Assembly: GCF_006496635.1 (NCBI RefSeq)
Contig: NZ_CP022958.1
Coordinates: 3,348,001 to 3,412,000 of the forward strand
DNA: 64,000 nucleotides
Direction: 5' to 3'
Source: Azoarcus sp. DD4
GTDB taxonomy: Bacteria; Pseudomonadota; Gammaproteobacteria; Burkholderiales; Rhodocyclaceae
Shown here: piece by piece, positions 26,748-38,721 of the stretch
How positions within the stretch are numbered: position 1 is the first letter of the stretch
Layout of the letters: every line of letters begins with the position of its first letter
The notes under the pieces: generated by a model
Databases searched by the model: none
What the model was told of the DNA's origin: nothing
What the model saw: only the letters and a program-made list of their open reading frames with translations
Program-made: the position numbers and the translations under genes

Positions 26748-26795
26748 CTACTTCCCTTGGCCCCGACCGCTCACTGCCATCCACCGGAGATGTCC

Positions 26796-27299
26796 ATGTC
26801 CCGTCTTGCCCGCCTCGTCCACTCCTCCGCTCCTGCCGCGCCCTCGCCCGCCTTCGTGCTCACCTCGATGTTGGGCGCCATCGTCGCCATCGCGCTTACC
26901 GGCTGGCTCACCCAGCTGTCCGGCTATCCGTGGCAGATGGCGCCCTTCGGCGCAAGCTGCGTGCTCGCCTTCGGCCTGCCCGACAGCCCGCTGGCGCAGC
27001 CGCGCAGCATCGTCGGCGGCCACCTCGTCGCCAGCCTGGTCGGGCTGGTGGTGCTCCACACCCTGGGCGACGGCTGGCTGGCGGCGGGCATCGCGGTCGG
27101 CGTGGCGCTGGCGCTGATGCAGCTCACCCGCACGGTGCACGCGCCCGCCGGCGCCGATCCGCTGGTGGTGCTGGCCAGCCATGCCGGCGCGGATTTCCTG
27201 CTGACGCCGGTGCTGGCCGGCTCGGTCACCATCGTGCTGGTGGCGCTGGCCGCCAACAATCTGCGCCAGCGCGGCAGCTATCCGCGCTACTGGCGCTGA
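26796..27299 (+). CDS. HPP-family membrane protein
   Basis: A 167-residue membrane protein of the HPP family. It has four hydrophobic helices (TSMLGAIVAIALTGWL; LVASLVGLVVLHTL; LAAGIAVGVALALM; VLAGSVTIVLVALAANN) and the family's MAPFGASCVLAFGLPDSPLAQPRSIVGGH segment. HPP proteins are proposed nitrite or anion transporters in chloroplasts and cyanobacteria; the substrate here is unknown. The start at 26796 is chosen because GGAG sits six bases before it. It is divergent from a TetR gene that likely controls it. Proximity to Nit1C may be coincidental. Confidence 0.87.
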   Translation: MSRLARLVHSSAPAAPSPAFVLTSMLGAIVAIALTGWLTQLSGYPWQMAPFGASCVLAFGLPDSPLAQPRSIVGGHLVASLVGLVVLHTLGDGWLAAGIAVGVALALMQLTRTVHAPAGADPLVVLASHAGADFLLTPVLAGSVTIVLVALAANNLRQRGSYPRYWR

Positions 27300-27359
27300 C
27301 CACGGCGGCAGAGCAACGCCGGTTGGCGACGTCGTTGTGCTGGCGGCGGTCAGTGCGCG

Positions 27360-29732
27360 TCAGCGTCCAGCCGGCTTGTCGAATGCGTATCGCACGCCGA
27401 TCCACGCTGCGCGTGGGGCACCCGGCGCCACCAGCGCGGAGAACTCGTCGTCGCCGCCCATGAAGGTCCCGTCGGCCTCGAAGAAGGTTTCACCCAGCAT
27501 GCCGCCTGTGTGGTACTTCTTGTCGAACAGGTTGTTGACCTTGGCGAACAGCTGCCAGCCGGTGTTGCCGAAGTTGTAACGGGTATCCAGATTCACAACG
27601 GCATAGCCGGCCACCTTGCCGCCTGCGCCGCGATGATCGTTGTTCTCGTTACCGTGGGAATACTGGCTGGAGAACGCAACGACATTGGCACCGATGGTCC
27701 ACTGCGGCAGCGCCTGCCATTCGCCGCGCACCTTGAACTGATGGCGCGGAATGCCGGGGAGGCGATCGCCCTTGCTGACGAAAATCGTATCCCCGTCGCC
27801 ATCGGAATCGGTATCCACCGCACTGGAATTGACCTCATTGGCGATCGAGAAATTGGACTGGTAGGTCGCCTTGATGTAGCTGTATCCGGCAAACCAGCGG
27901 AACGTGCCCATCTCGCCATTCAGGCCAAGATCCACCCCTTCCCGCCGCGTCTTGCCGACGTTGGAGAAGTAGCCGGCGCCGGTGGAATTGGCGGCAATGA
28001 ACTGGATGTCGTCGGTGTTTTCGGTGCGGTACAGGCTGGCGCTATAGCCGATCCCGTTCGCGATCTTGCCGCGCACGCCGCCTTCGAAGGTTTTCGACAC
28101 CACCATGTCGAGCGGCGGGTCGCCGGCCATGGCGTTGGGCAGCTTGCACGGCTGGTCCGGATTGGCGCAGCCCAGTTCGATGGCGGTCGGCGCGCGACTG
28201 CCTTCGTTATAGCTGGCGTAGAACGACAGGTTCTTGCTCGGCGTGATCGCCAGGCCGATTGCCGGATTGAAGCGGCGGAAACTGTGGTCGCCGGTCAGCG
28301 ATTCGGGATTGCTGCGGTCCGGGATCAGCTGGTCGCGGTTCTCCACCCGGGTATGGTTGTAGCGGCCGGACACGGTCAGGTGATAGACACTGTTGAACGA
28401 GAAGGTATCGGTCGCGAATACGCTCCAGGTCCGGTTGACCCCGCGCAGCTCCACCTCGCCCTCGTCACCGAACACGCCGATGCCGTCGACGCCGCGCCCG
28501 GCGTTGATGGTGCCGAACTCAGTGGTCTGTTCGAAATCGGTCCGGCTGTGCTCATAGCCTAGTCCGACGATGAACAGATTCTGGTGACCCAGCAAGTCCT
28601 GGTTGAAATTGATCTGCCCGGTGACCCCGTAGCCGACGCGCCGTGACTTGCTGCGATTGAGCGCACCGCTACAGGAGATCTCGGCGTCGTCCTCGTCGGC
28701 TCCGCCGACGCACTCGGACAGATCGAAATCGGCGTCATCCGGATCGATATCGTCGTTAGCGTCGCCGTTCAGGGTGCGCGTACGCGCGTTACGGTAGTAG
28801 GCATTGGCACTGAGCATGGTGGCGTCGTTGAGCCAGTGGCTGCCGTTGAAATTCAAGAACGCGAGCTTGTTCTCGGTCTGGTCCGGCTTGGTGTTGATTG
28901 CATCCCACCCTTGGGCGCTCAGGAATTCCCGCTGCACCAGGCCGTTGCCGATGAGGTCGTTATCGGCCAGCGACAGGGTCATGCTTAGATCGGTGGTGGC
29001 GTTCCGCCAGCCCAGCTGACCGAACACCTGACGTACTTCGGAGGGCGACGCGTCGCGCCAGCCATCCTCGTCGAAATAGTTGCCGGCGATGAAGTAGTCC
29101 ACGCCGTTGGCCGCCACGCCGCCGAATTCGGCCTGGGCGTTGTAACGGCCCCAGGAGCCGCCGGAAACTTCCACGGCACCGCCCCGATGGGTGTAGCCGC
29201 GCTTGGTCTGCATCGAAATGGCGCCGCCCAGGGTATTGAGACCGAACAGCGGATTGGAGCCCGGCATCATCGACATGTTGGCCAGCGCGTTGACCGGGAT
29301 CAGATCCCAGCTCACCACGTCGCCAAACGGCTCGTTGATGCGCACGCCGTCCTGGTACACCGACAGGCCCTGCGGGGTGCCGAGCAGCGGCGAGGCGGTG
29401 AAGCCGCGGAAATTCACGTTGGGCTGGAACGGATTGTTCTGGGTTTCGTTGACGTTCACCCCGGTCATGTTCTGCGCCATGTAATCGGCGACGGTAAGAC
29501 TGCGCTGGTCTTCGAGGGCCTGGCCCTTGACCGTCTGCACGTTGGCCGGGACCTGTTCGATCGGCAGACCGATACCGGGAAGAGGCGTGGTGCCGATGAC
29601 CTCGACCGCTGGCAACTGGATCGTCGGCTCCGCCCCCACAGCGCCCCCCTGATACGCCGCCAGCACAGCCAGCGCCAACAGGCGCGGGCGAAGACCTGCG
29701 GTCCGGTTCCCCGCAGTGAATTGCAGTCTCAT
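27360..29732 (-). CDS. TonB-dependent outer-membrane receptor
   Basis: A 790-residue TonB-dependent receptor. A signal peptide (AGLRPRLLALAVLAAYQGGAVGAE) leads into the plug domain (VEVIGTTPLPGIG..., NVNFRGFTASPLLGTPQGLSVYQDGVRINEPFGDVVSW, GSNPLFGLNTLGGAISMQTKRG). A 22-strand-type barrel ends with VRYAFDKPAGR. It imports a large or scarce ligand across the outer membrane using TonB energy. No periplasmic receptor or ABC genes flank it, so the ligand (siderophore, other metal complex or organic nutrient) cannot be told. The upstream LysR gene on the same strand is a possible regulator. Confidence 0.93.
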   Translation of the reverse strand: MRLQFTAGNRTAGLRPRLLALAVLAAYQGGAVGAEPTIQLPAVEVIGTTPLPGIGLPIEQVPANVQTVKGQALEDQRSLTVADYMAQNMTGVNVNETQNNPFQPNVNFRGFTASPLLGTPQGLSVYQDGVRINEPFGDVVSWDLIPVNALANMSMMPGSNPLFGLNTLGGAISMQTKRGYTHRGGAVEVSGGSWGRYNAQAEFGGVAANGVDYFIAGNYFDEDGWRDASPSEVRQVFGQLGWRNATTDLSMTLSLADNDLIGNGLVQREFLSAQGWDAINTKPDQTENKLAFLNFNGSHWLNDATMLSANAYYRNARTRTLNGDANDDIDPDDADFDLSECVGGADEDDAEISCSGALNRSKSRRVGYGVTGQINFNQDLLGHQNLFIVGLGYEHSRTDFEQTTEFGTINAGRGVDGIGVFGDEGEVELRGVNRTWSVFATDTFSFNSVYHLTVSGRYNHTRVENRDQLIPDRSNPESLTGDHSFRRFNPAIGLAITPSKNLSFYASYNEGSRAPTAIELGCANPDQPCKLPNAMAGDPPLDMVVSKTFEGGVRGKIANGIGYSASLYRTENTDDIQFIAANSTGAGYFSNVGKTRREGVDLGLNGEMGTFRWFAGYSYIKATYQSNFSIANEVNSSAVDTDSDGDGDTIFVSKGDRLPGIPRHQFKVRGEWQALPQWTIGANVVAFSSQYSHGNENNDHRGAGGKVAGYAVVNLDTRYNFGNTGWQLFAKVNNLFDKKYHTGGMLGETFFEADGTFMGGDDEFSALVAPGAPRAAWIGVRYAFDKPAGR

Positions 29733-29971
29733 CGTATTTGTCTCGAAGAATTATTTGAGTAATGGCCCGCCGATTTTCCCGGATTGCCGGCGGGAAAACC
29801 CGGGAAATTCTCCCGACGTTGAGATGGTCCGCATGCGGGGAACGAGACCGCCAAAGGCCTCCCTGCGTCACGCCGCGCCGCCACCGCTCACGTTCGCGCT
29901 CCGCTGTACTGGAAGTCGACCTGTAGCGGGCACGGCGTCGGCGCAGCCAGGAACACGCCTGGGCTCCTGCC

Positions 29972-30883
29972 TCAGGCGTCGGCGCGCGTACCGCTCAACA
30001 AGCCCCAGATCCTGTCCACCATCGGATTCGCATTCTCCGCCGCGCGGTGCAGCCGCACCTCCAGCGTGCAGCTCCACTGCGCCGGGCCGGCCGGCACCAG
30101 GCGGCCGTCGGCCACGTCGCGGCCGACGCAGCTTTCCGGCAGCCAGCCCAGGCCGTGGCCTTCCAGCACCATGGCTTTCAAGGCCTCGGACATGTGGGTG
30201 TCGAAAGAACGGTCGAAGTGGCAGCGCTCGGCCGCGCTCAGCAGGATCATCTCCACCACGTGGCCAAGGTAGGTGCCGCTGGAATACGCCAGGAAAGGCA
30301 CTGCCGCCTCTGCCCGGCCGGGCAGCTTGTAGCGCGGCCGGCCGTCGGCGCGCGGTGCCGAAAACGGCAGCATGCGGTCGGTGGCGAGCGTGATGTGGGG
30401 AAAGCGCACCGGGTCCAGCAGCACCGGCAGCTGCGGATGGTGGTAGATGATGAGCAGGTCGGTGGCGCCTTCGATCAGCGCGCTCGCGCCTTCCGGCACA
30501 TTCACTGCGCCGACGCGCGCCACCACATGGCCGAGCGCTTCCTTGAGACCGCTCAGCCAGCGCGGAAAGAAGGTCAGCGACAGGGTGTGCGCCACCGAGA
30601 AGCGCACCGTATCCACCGTGCCCGGCGACTGGCCGCGCAGCACGGTGCGCATGTCGTAGGTGCGGCGCAGGGTGTCGGCGGCGAAGCCGCGGAAGATGCG
30701 GCCGGCGGCGGTCAGCTGCACGCCCTGCGCGCGGCGGTCGATCAGCTCCACCCCCAGCCAGTCCTCCAGCGCCTGGATGTGGCGGCTGAATGTCGGCTGC
30801 GACACGTTGCGCCGCTCCGCCGCACGCGAAAAGGCACGCGCATCGGTGAGCGTGAGGAAGTCTTCCAGCCATTTGATCTGCAC
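29972..30883 (-). CDS. LysR-family transcriptional regulator (GTG start)
   Basis: A 303-residue LysR regulator with helix-turn-helix IKWLEDFLTLTDARAFSRAAERRNVSQPTFSRHIQALEDWLG and an effector domain containing SFDTHMSEALKAMVLEGHGLGWLPES. The start is GTG at 30883, six bases after GAGGAG; the frame runs far upstream only because of high GC. It precedes the TonB receptor on the same strand (gap about 240 bases) and is divergent from hflX, so either could be a target. The effector is unknown. Confidence 0.9.
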   Translation of the reverse strand: MQIKWLEDFLTLTDARAFSRAAERRNVSQPTFSRHIQALEDWLGVELIDRRAQGVQLTAAGRIFRGFAADTLRRTYDMRTVLRGQSPGTVDTVRFSVAHTLSLTFFPRWLSGLKEALGHVVARVGAVNVPEGASALIEGATDLLIIYHHPQLPVLLDPVRFPHITLATDRMLPFSAPRADGRPRYKLPGRAEAAVPFLAYSSGTYLGHVVEMILLSAAERCHFDRSFDTHMSEALKAMVLEGHGLGWLPESCVGRDVADGRLVPAGPAQWSCTLEVRLHRAAENANPMVDRIWGLLSGTRADA

Positions 30884-31171
30884 ATTGTTCTCCTCGCCGC
30901 GGGCTGTCGCGGCCATTGCCAGGCACCCGCATCGACACGCATCGGCGCGCATGCCCCCGCGCCGGCGCGGGCCCGGGCGTCCGCGCCCGCCGCTGCGGGG
31001 TGAGGCAGTATCGCAAAACCCCGGCACCCGCCCAATCCGTCGTGTGCGCTGCGCCTGTCCGCGCCGCCCCCCTTGCAACTGTCGACCGCAGCCCACATTT
31101 GTGCAAACCGGCAGCGGCCGCCCCCGATTGCCGGTTACCATCCCCGCCTTCCCCTTACTCGCAGCCCCCGA

Positions 31172-32515
<1,344 letters not shown>

Positions 32516-32693
32516 ACTCCGGCCGTCTGTAAATCGGCCAGAGCGGACTTTTTACGTTGCTGCTTTGACTGGCTACTTTGGTCGAGGATGAGGCAGGTGC
32601 ATATATGCTGTAGCGGATAACCGCCAAGCAGAAGGCAATCCCATGAATCGAAAGCGCAACTGACTTTACCAATATTTGAGGTGATTGCCCTTT

Positions 32694-35600
32694 TCAGAAG
32701 CCCAGTCCAGTCAGTGCGTCATGAGTAAACCAACTATCTGGGCTATCCCAACCGACAAGATGCCTGTCGAGAGCATTCGCCCCTTTTTTACTCTTCCTAT
32801 TGAGCGCCGACTTGAGGGCCGACTCGTTGAGCCTCATATGAAGCATCTTAAGCCGCCAAAGCTCGTTGTCTGCCCTATGGAACTCAATGTCTGAATCCAT
32901 CCAAACCCAAGCCATCTTGTCTGCGCACGCAAGGAACACTTGCCACGAGCAGAATGCGACAAGGGCATCAGGGGCTGTTAGGAAACTCTTCCACCAATAC
33001 CTGGCCTGACTTGCGCGATTGCTCATCTCCTGAGTGCGCATGCGTAACGCGTCCCAGCTACCTACGCAAAGGCCCTCGCGCCATTTGGCCTGAAACAAAG
33101 GATCGGGGGGAAGGAACCCTCGAAGCGTAATCGCCCGTTTCCTCCGGAAGGGTTCGGTGGCCACTTCATCGGCAGCGATGGCTGCTTCGAGCCAGGGCGC
33201 CCCTCCTTGGCTGACAGCTGCAAGCGCCAAATCGAGATACGACTCGTCGGATGCGTTTTGAGAAAGACTGTAGAACTGCTCTCTCAATTCCAGCACTTCT
33301 GCATTTTCAGGGACTCTGAACAGTATCAGCAGCAGTTCGTCGAGTTCCCCAGCACCCACGAACTGAATGCGAAGGTGCCGTCTGAGGACATGCCATAGCT
33401 GAGCCCCCCGAATTGCGTCGGTCTCGAGTAGGACCTCACACAGCGCTAGAAACAGGCCTCCGGCGAGGTTAAGCCGGGAGACGAGAGCTTGTGTCGGTTC
33501 GCCAAGGCCTTCAAGCCATCTTGATACCACTTCCGGACAACGGCCCACAAGCATTCGTGCAGCCTCGATCCTCACAACGCGGGTTGCCATGACAGCACCC
33601 GCAGACTTTGCATTTCGGAGATAAGTTTCACCGGTTTCCCTGACCGCCTGGTGATGTGCCCATCTCGCATCGGGATCGACGTACTTGAATCCGCCGTCCT
33701 CATTCGGGGCCTGCGGGTTAGGCTCGACCGAGACGGAGTTCCTTGTGCCAATGGACTTCACCGATATGCGTGCCACCATGGGAAACGATGAAAAACCATC
33801 CCACTGGAGTGTCCTATCAATAGCCTGTACGGCCAGAGTCAGGTCTTCGGGACTCCCTCCACGCTTCACTGCTTCATCGAGCAGGCACCACGGTGTAACC
33901 ATATCTGAAATATCTGCCAGGGGGCGTTCCTCTGAAGCCGCGAATACCGCTTTGCATCCGAAGTCCTGTAGATACTCATTTGCAGACGGCAGCGCCTTCC
34001 ATCCAGCACCGACAAGTGCTTGGCCAAATTGCTTGGGGTTGCAGGCCGTGAGGGCCATGAAAGCGAGCGTCTTAAGATCCTCGTCTGAGTTCAGTGCGTG
34101 TTGCACGAGTTGATCGAATATCTCGTGATCCAGCGGCCTAGGGTTGGTGATCACATAGCTACAAAGCACCTCCAGCGCCCGAGTGTTCTCAAGGCCCCAG
34201 CGGTGGACGAAATCCTTGACGGTATTGAGTTCGGGCGGACGTAACTCCTCGGCCAACGTTATCGAAATAAAAGCATCCTGTTCCGTCACCAATGTATCCA
34301 GTTGAACATCAACGGGTGCATTCAGCAACTCCCCTTCAAGAAGAGAGAGAAGTACGATCCGTTCGTCCTTGTTAGGACTCGCGGGACGTCGGAGTCTCAT
34401 ATCGCGGATAGCCGCGACATCAACAGGTCGAACTAGCAAAGCGAAGCGCGGCAACGTCATAGCAGCCCAATGGCGTCGCTCGTCATCGCGGCCGTGGAAT
34501 GTTCCGAACCATCGTGCAACGACACCTTCGACAGCCGGGGGAGACACGCGAGACGCCGTAGGCAGAAAGGAGTCAAGGGTGTGGTCCTCAGCGGAATAGT
34601 TCCTGCTGCTGTTCATCGCTTCAAGATTAAGCGACAGACCCCACTCGATAACGCCTTGTTCAAGACTTACGGGGAAGGTCAATGAAGGATCCGGCAAAAA
34701 TGCTTGGGCACGCTGAAGCTTGCCGAATGCTGAACTCTCCGTATCCAACCACACCAAGTCGACATGTCTGTGTTCAAGCGCAAAGAAGCTGCGCGCGGGG
34801 TCGGTGAGATAATCCCTGCTGTATCTGAAGTCCTCCCGAGCTAAGCTTTGCCTGCTGGCTTCGCGTTCCAGTTGCTCGTCTCCTGTCAGCCACAGGAGCA
34901 GGCTGCAAACCTGCTGTAGGACATCGGGATGGATGCCTGACTCTCGCTCCCATCCTGTGGCAACAGCGGATAGGCGGGTAAGCTCTGCCTGAAGACCTGC
35001 GCGATCGACTGGATTCAGCATCACAAGCCACTTTAGGCCAGACCAGACCCGTCCTGTATGCCCTACAGCACTAGCAACCGTCGCTGCAAGGAATACATTT
35101 AGCGCCGGTGTCAGTGGCTTGCCGAGCAGCAACTGCGGCACATATTCACCTAAGTTGTCATGCTCCTGTTCGTGCAAACGCATTGGCACCCCGAGCACGC
35201 TATATACTCCAGGCGCAGCGGTGCCAATCTTCTCCGTCAGCAGTTGAACCTGATGCTTGGCGCTCTGGTCGTTGGTGGCTACCTTCTCAGTTGCGGGGCA
35301 AGTGGTGTGTGCTACCCAATCAACGATCCGGTTTGCAATGGCCTCCCAGGCAGACCCATTCACGGCAGGAATCTGATGCAGCGCAACCAACGCCCAGTGA
35401 CGTGCCGAGGCAGTCGCCCTACTGCGAGACTCCTCAACTACTTGCAGGAGCGGCTCGACAAGCGCGGGAGCCAATTGCACGGCATGTTGACGCTGCTCGT
35501 CACCTGCGTTTTGACTTTGCAACAACGCAGATAGGACGAGCTGTGGGACGACTGAGGCATGTGGCCATTTCTTCTCGACAAGAACGGACAGCGCGGCGGT

Positions 35601-35748
35601 AAGTATTTTGGCCGCCTGCGATGTTGCCCTTACCGCGTCGAGATATTCGTCAAGTACTTGAGCCGCTTTTTCTGCACTTGTCTGTTCCGCGAAATCGAGT
35701 GCTCCAAGCACCGCAACGCCTAACGCAAGATATACGGTTGTCTCAGTA
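32694..35748 (-). pseudogene. C-terminal part of the interrupted Mrr-STAND NTPase gene
   Basis: From 35744 down to the stop at 32694 the frame encodes 1016 residues of a single large protein whose first 544 codons lie at 39644-41275. The IS3-family element with the flanking duplication AGTA (35745-35748) separates them. In silico excision joins codons ...CCT ACT / GAG ACA... in frame. The region has no obvious catalytic motif; it is rich in alternating amphipathic helices (EKAAQVLDEYLDAVRATSQAA, RIEAARMLVGRCPEVVSRWLEGL), consistent with HEAT/TPR-like sensor repeats. As it stands, the frame continues into the element and begins with IS-derived residues, so no functional product is expected. 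Codon use is more AT-rich than in the flanking genes. Confidence 0.8.
35745..35748. repeat. Target-site duplication AGTA (left copy) of the IS3-family element
   Basis: AGTA immediately precedes the left end GGTAATCCCCCC, and an identical AGTA follows the right end at 39644-39647. Four-base duplications are typical of the IS407 subgroup of IS3. Confidence 0.75.
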
Positions 35749-35815
35749 GGTAATCCCCCCGGCAAATAGGGGCGCTCAGAAGTAGAATTTTCTCGGATCG
35801 AGGGAGTTCTACAAG

Positions 35816-36082
35816 ATGAAGACATCGAGGTTTTCAGACAGCCAGATCATCGCTGTGCTCAAGCAGGCGGAGGCTGGCAAGCCGGTTCCGGAGCTGTGCC
35901 GGGAGCACGGCATCAGCTCGGCGACGTTCTACAAGTGGCGGGCCAGGTTTGGTGGCATGGATGCGTCGCTGATGGCGCGGCTCAAGGAGCTCGAAGTGGA
36001 GAACGCTCGGCTCAAGAAGATGTATGCAGAAGAACGGCTCAAGGCGGAGATCGTGAAGGAGGCCCTCGAAAAAAAGTGGTGA
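35816..36082 (+). CDS. IS3-family transposase OrfA
   Basis: An 88-residue OrfA with the IS407-type helix-turn-helix (FSDSQIIAVLKQAEAGKPVPELCREHGISSATFYKWRARFGG) and a leucine-zipper-like C-terminal helix (LKELEVENARLKKMYAEERLKAEIVKEAL). It binds the IS ends and, after a -1 frameshift near its end, is fused to OrfB. OrfA itself is intact, but OrfB is broken, so the element cannot move unaided. Confidence 0.92.
   Translation: MKTSRFSDSQIIAVLKQAEAGKPVPELCREHGISSATFYKWRARFGGMDASLMARLKELEVENARLKKMYAEERLKAEIVKEALEKKW
36070..36076 (+). other. Programmed -1 frameshift site A_AAA_AAG in the IS3 element
   Basis: In the orfA frame the codons read GAA AAA AAG TGG TGA. The heptamer A_AAA_AAG at 36070-36076 is the classical -1 slippery sequence of IS3-family elements. 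Slipping back one base continues as KKVVKPSRRRE, the start of OrfB. Confidence 0.75.
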
Positions 36083-36318
36083 AGCCATCTCGCCGGCGTG
36101 AGATGGCTTACCAGGCCGTGCAGCAGCGCGGCGCGAGCATACGCGTGGCGTGTGCGGCATTCGGGATCAGCGAAACCTGCTACCACTACCAGGCAAAGTG
36201 CTCGGCCGAGAATGCCGAGATCGCCGATCACTTGATCCGCCTGACCCACAACCAGCGCAACTGGGGCTTTGGCCTGTGCTTCTTGTACCTGCGAAACGTG
36301 AAGGGCTACCGCTGGAAT
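36071..36318 (+). pseudogene. IS3-family transposase OrfB, 5' fragment
   Basis: In the -1 frame relative to orfA this segment encodes KKVVKPSRRREMAYQAVQQR through FLYLRNVKGYRWN, the N-terminal HTH_21 region of an IS407-type OrfB. It is cut at 36318 by the IS66 element. The reading frame resumes at 39013 after one copy of the duplicated target GCTGGAAT. The DDE catalytic core is on the distal fragment. Confidence 0.85.
36311..36318. repeat. Target-site duplication GCTGGAAT (left copy) of IS66
   Basis: GCTGGAAT abuts the IS66 left end GTAAGCG and is repeated at 39013-39020 directly after the right end CGCTTAC. Eight-base duplications are the IS66-family rule. Confidence 0.85.
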
Positions 36319-36368
36319 GTAAGCGTCCGTTCTGTACCGTCTTCCCCTGCTGACTGAGGTCGCCCAAA

Positions 36369-36803
36369 GTGGTGCCCACCAAAGAAGTGGTGGGGACCAA
36401 AGTGGCTACGAACGGCAGAGTCCGGGTGACCCGTAAGGGATGTCCGAATCATCCGGTTGATTTCAAGCGGCGGCTCGCGGGCCTGGCGTGTGAGCCGGGC
36501 ATCTCGGTGGCCAAACTCGCGCTGGAGCACGGCGTCAATGCCAATCTGCTGTTCAAATGGCGTCGCCACTACCGGGCTGGCAAGTTTGGCACGCCGCTGC
36601 ACGAACACGCTGTGACCGAACTGCCCCTGCTGTTGCCGGTACTCACCACCGCCCCGGCGCTACCGCAGGAGGCAACATCCGGCGCCAGCGGCCTGACGAC
36701 GGAGATCGAGATCGTCCTGAACGGCGCCACGGTGCGCGTGCGCGGCGCGGTCCGCCGTAGCACGCTGGCGATGGTGCTCGACTGTCTGGCCGCGCGGGCA
36801 TGA
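36369..36803 (+). CDS. tnpA: IS66 accessory protein TnpA
   Basis: A 144-residue IS66 TnpA, a helix-turn-helix protein of the transposase-8 type (DFKRRLAGLACEPGISVAKLALEHGVNANLLFKWRRHYRAG) required for IS66 transposition. GTG at 36369 is the likely start, with GAGG about nine bases upstream; a second GTG follows directly at 36372. Its stop overlaps the tnpB start by four bases. Confidence 0.88.
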   Translation: MVPTKEVVGTKVATNGRVRVTRKGCPNHPVDFKRRLAGLACEPGISVAKLALEHGVNANLLFKWRRHYRAGKFGTPLHEHAVTELPLLLPVLTTAPALPQEATSGASGLTTEIEIVLNGATVRVRGAVRRSTLAMVLDCLAARA

Positions 36804-37147
36804 TCGGACTGCCGGCCGGCACCCGGATCTGGCTGGTGGCCGGCGTCACCGACATGCGCCGCGGCATGGACGGCTTGGCCGCGCTGGTGCAAGGCGCGCT
36901 GGGTGAGAATCCGTTCTCGGGGCACGTGTTCATCTTCCGAGGCCAGCGTGGCCACCTGGTGAAGCTCTTGTGGTGGAGCGGCGACGGGGTGTGCCTGTTC
37001 GCCAAGCGGCTCGAACACGGCCGCTTCGTGTGGCCGCAGGCCACCGAAGGCGCAGTCCATCTCACCGCGGCGCAATTGTCGATGCTGCTCGAAGGCATCG
37101 ACTGGCGTCGCCCCCGGCGAAGCTGGCAACCCGAATGCGCGGCATAG
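36800..37147 (+). CDS. tnpB: IS66 accessory protein TnpB
   Basis: A 115-residue IS66 Orf2-like protein with the family core RIWLVAGVTDMRRGMDGLAALVQ, HVFIFRGQRGHLVKLLWWSGDGVCLFAKRLE and FVWPQA. It is needed for transposition together with TnpA and TnpC; its molecular role is unclear. It starts within the end of tnpA (ATGA-type overlap). Confidence 0.93.
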   Translation: MIGLPAGTRIWLVAGVTDMRRGMDGLAALVQGALGENPFSGHVFIFRGQRGHLVKLLWWSGDGVCLFAKRLEHGRFVWPQATEGAVHLTAAQLSMLLEGIDWRRPRRSWQPECAA

Positions 37148-37200
37148 GAGGGGCGCCAAGAGGGCTGTTCACACGGGGCGGACTCGCGTAGACTCGCGTC

Positions 37201-38721
37201 ATGAACTCGACCTCGCCCCTGCCCGATGATGCCACGCTGCTCAAGGCGATGGTCGCGGCGCAGCAGGCCGAGATCGAGCGCCTGAACTTCATCATCGCGA
37301 AGCTGCGCCGGGCGCAGTTCGGCCGCCGCTCGGAGCAGCTCGACGAGACCATCGGCCAGCTGGAACTCTCGCTCGAAGAGCTCGAGGCGGTGCGCGCCGA
37401 GCGCGCCGTCGCCGTTTCCCCGATTACCCCCGACACCGAATCCGAACGCGCCGCGCGCGAGCCGCTGCCGGCGCGCCTGCCGCGCGAGCAGCTCGAGCAT
37501 GCGCCGCAGGCGACCTGCTGCCCGGACTGCGGCGGCGTGTTGAAGCGGCTCGGCGAGGACGTGAGCGAAATGCTCGAGTACGTGCCTGACTACTTCCGGG
37601 TGGTTCGCCACGTTCGACCCAAGCTTGCCTGCGCTCACTGCGACGCGATCGTCCAGGCGCCGGCACCGAGCCGCCCGATTGCCCGCGGCCGGGCCGGGGC
37701 GGGACTGCTCGCCCATGTCCTCACCGCCAAGTACTGCGACCACCTGCCGCTCTACCGCCAGAGCGACATCTACGCCCGGGCGGGCGTCACGCTCGAACGC
37801 TCGACGCTCGCCGACTGGGTTGGCCAGTGCAGCGCGCTGCTACGCCCGCTGGTCGAAGCGCTCAACCGTTACGTGCTCGCGGCCGCCAAGGTCCACGCCG
37901 ACGACACCCCGGTGCCGGTGCTCGCCCCCGGCGAGGGCAAGACCCGCAACGGGCGGCTATGGACCTACGTGCGCGACGATCGCCCGGCCGGTGATCGAGC
38001 GGCACCCGCCGTGTGGTTCGCCTACTCGCCGAACCGGCGGGGCGAACATCCCCAGGCGCACCTGAAAGCGTTCCGCGGCATCCTGCAAGCCGACGCCTTC
38101 GCAGGCTACGGGCCGCTGTATGCCCACGGAGACATCGCCGAGGCCGCGTGCTGGGCGCATGCCCGTCGCAAGTTCTACGAGCTCGCCAAGGCGCATGCCT
38201 CGCCGATCGCCACCGAGGCGCTCACGCGCATCGGCGCGCTCTACGAGGTCGAGGCCGCCATCCGCGGCCAGCCGCCCGACGTGCGACGCGAGGTGCGCCA
38301 GGCGCGCACCGCACCGCTACTCGCGTCACTCAAGGAGTGGCTCGAGGAGACGCTGACCAAGATCTCGAAGCGCTCGGCGCTCGCCGAGGCGATCCGCTAT
38401 GCGCTCACGCGCTGGCCGGCGCTTACCCGCTACGCCGACGACGGGCGCATCGAGATCGACAACAATGCCGCCGAACGGGCCTTGCGTACCGTGGCGATCG
38501 GCCGCAAGAACTACCTCTTTGCCGGCTCGGACGCCGGGGGCAAGCGCGCGGCTACGATCTACAGCCTGATCGGCACGGCCAAGCTCAACGACCTGGATCC
38601 GGAGGCCTACCTGCGCCACGTGCTCGCGCGCATCGCCGAGCACCCGGTCAACCGCATCGAGGAATTGCTGCCATGGAACGTCGAACTCGCCCCGGTCGAA
38701 GCAAACCGGGAAGCCGCATAG
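37201..38721 (+). CDS. tnpC: IS66 transposase TnpC
   Basis: A 506-residue DDE transposase. The N-terminal leucine-zipper region ([31 protein letters not shown]) precedes the IS66 zinc-finger ([18 protein letters not shown] ... CAHCD). The catalytic core shows [11 protein letters not shown] (first Asp) and the [10 protein letters not shown] segment with the catalytic Glu region. The C-terminal IS66_C tail ends in [12 protein letters not shown]. Full length and without internal stops, so probably active. Confidence 0.94.
   Translation: MNSTSPLPDDATLLKAMVAAQQAEIERLNFIIAKLRRAQFGRRSEQLDETIGQLELSLEELEAVRAERAVAVSPITPDTESERAAREPLPARLPREQLEHAPQATCCPDCGGVLKRLGEDVSEMLEYVPDYFRVVRHVRPKLACAHCDAIVQAPAPSRPIARGRAGAGLLAHVLTAKYCDHLPLYRQSDIYARAGVTLERSTLADWVGQCSALLRPLVEALNRYVLAAAKVHADDTPVPVLAPGEGKTRNGRLWTYVRDDRPAGDRAAPAVWFAYSPNRRGEHPQAHLKAFRGILQADAFAGYGPLYAHGDIAEAACWAHARRKFYELAKAHASPIATEALTRIGALYEVEAAIRGQPPDVRREVRQARTAPLLASLKEWLEETLTKISKRSALAEAIRYALTRWPALTRYADDGRIEIDNNAAERALRTVAIGRKNYLFAGSDAGGKRAATIYSLIGTAKLNDLDPEAYLRHVLARIAEHPVNRIEELLPWNVELAPVEANREAA

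Noticed and set aside
32694..35825. A stand-alone 1043-residue protein starting inside the IS element
   Set aside because: Its first 27 codons are IS3-element sequence; the real frame continues into the N-terminal half across the insertion.
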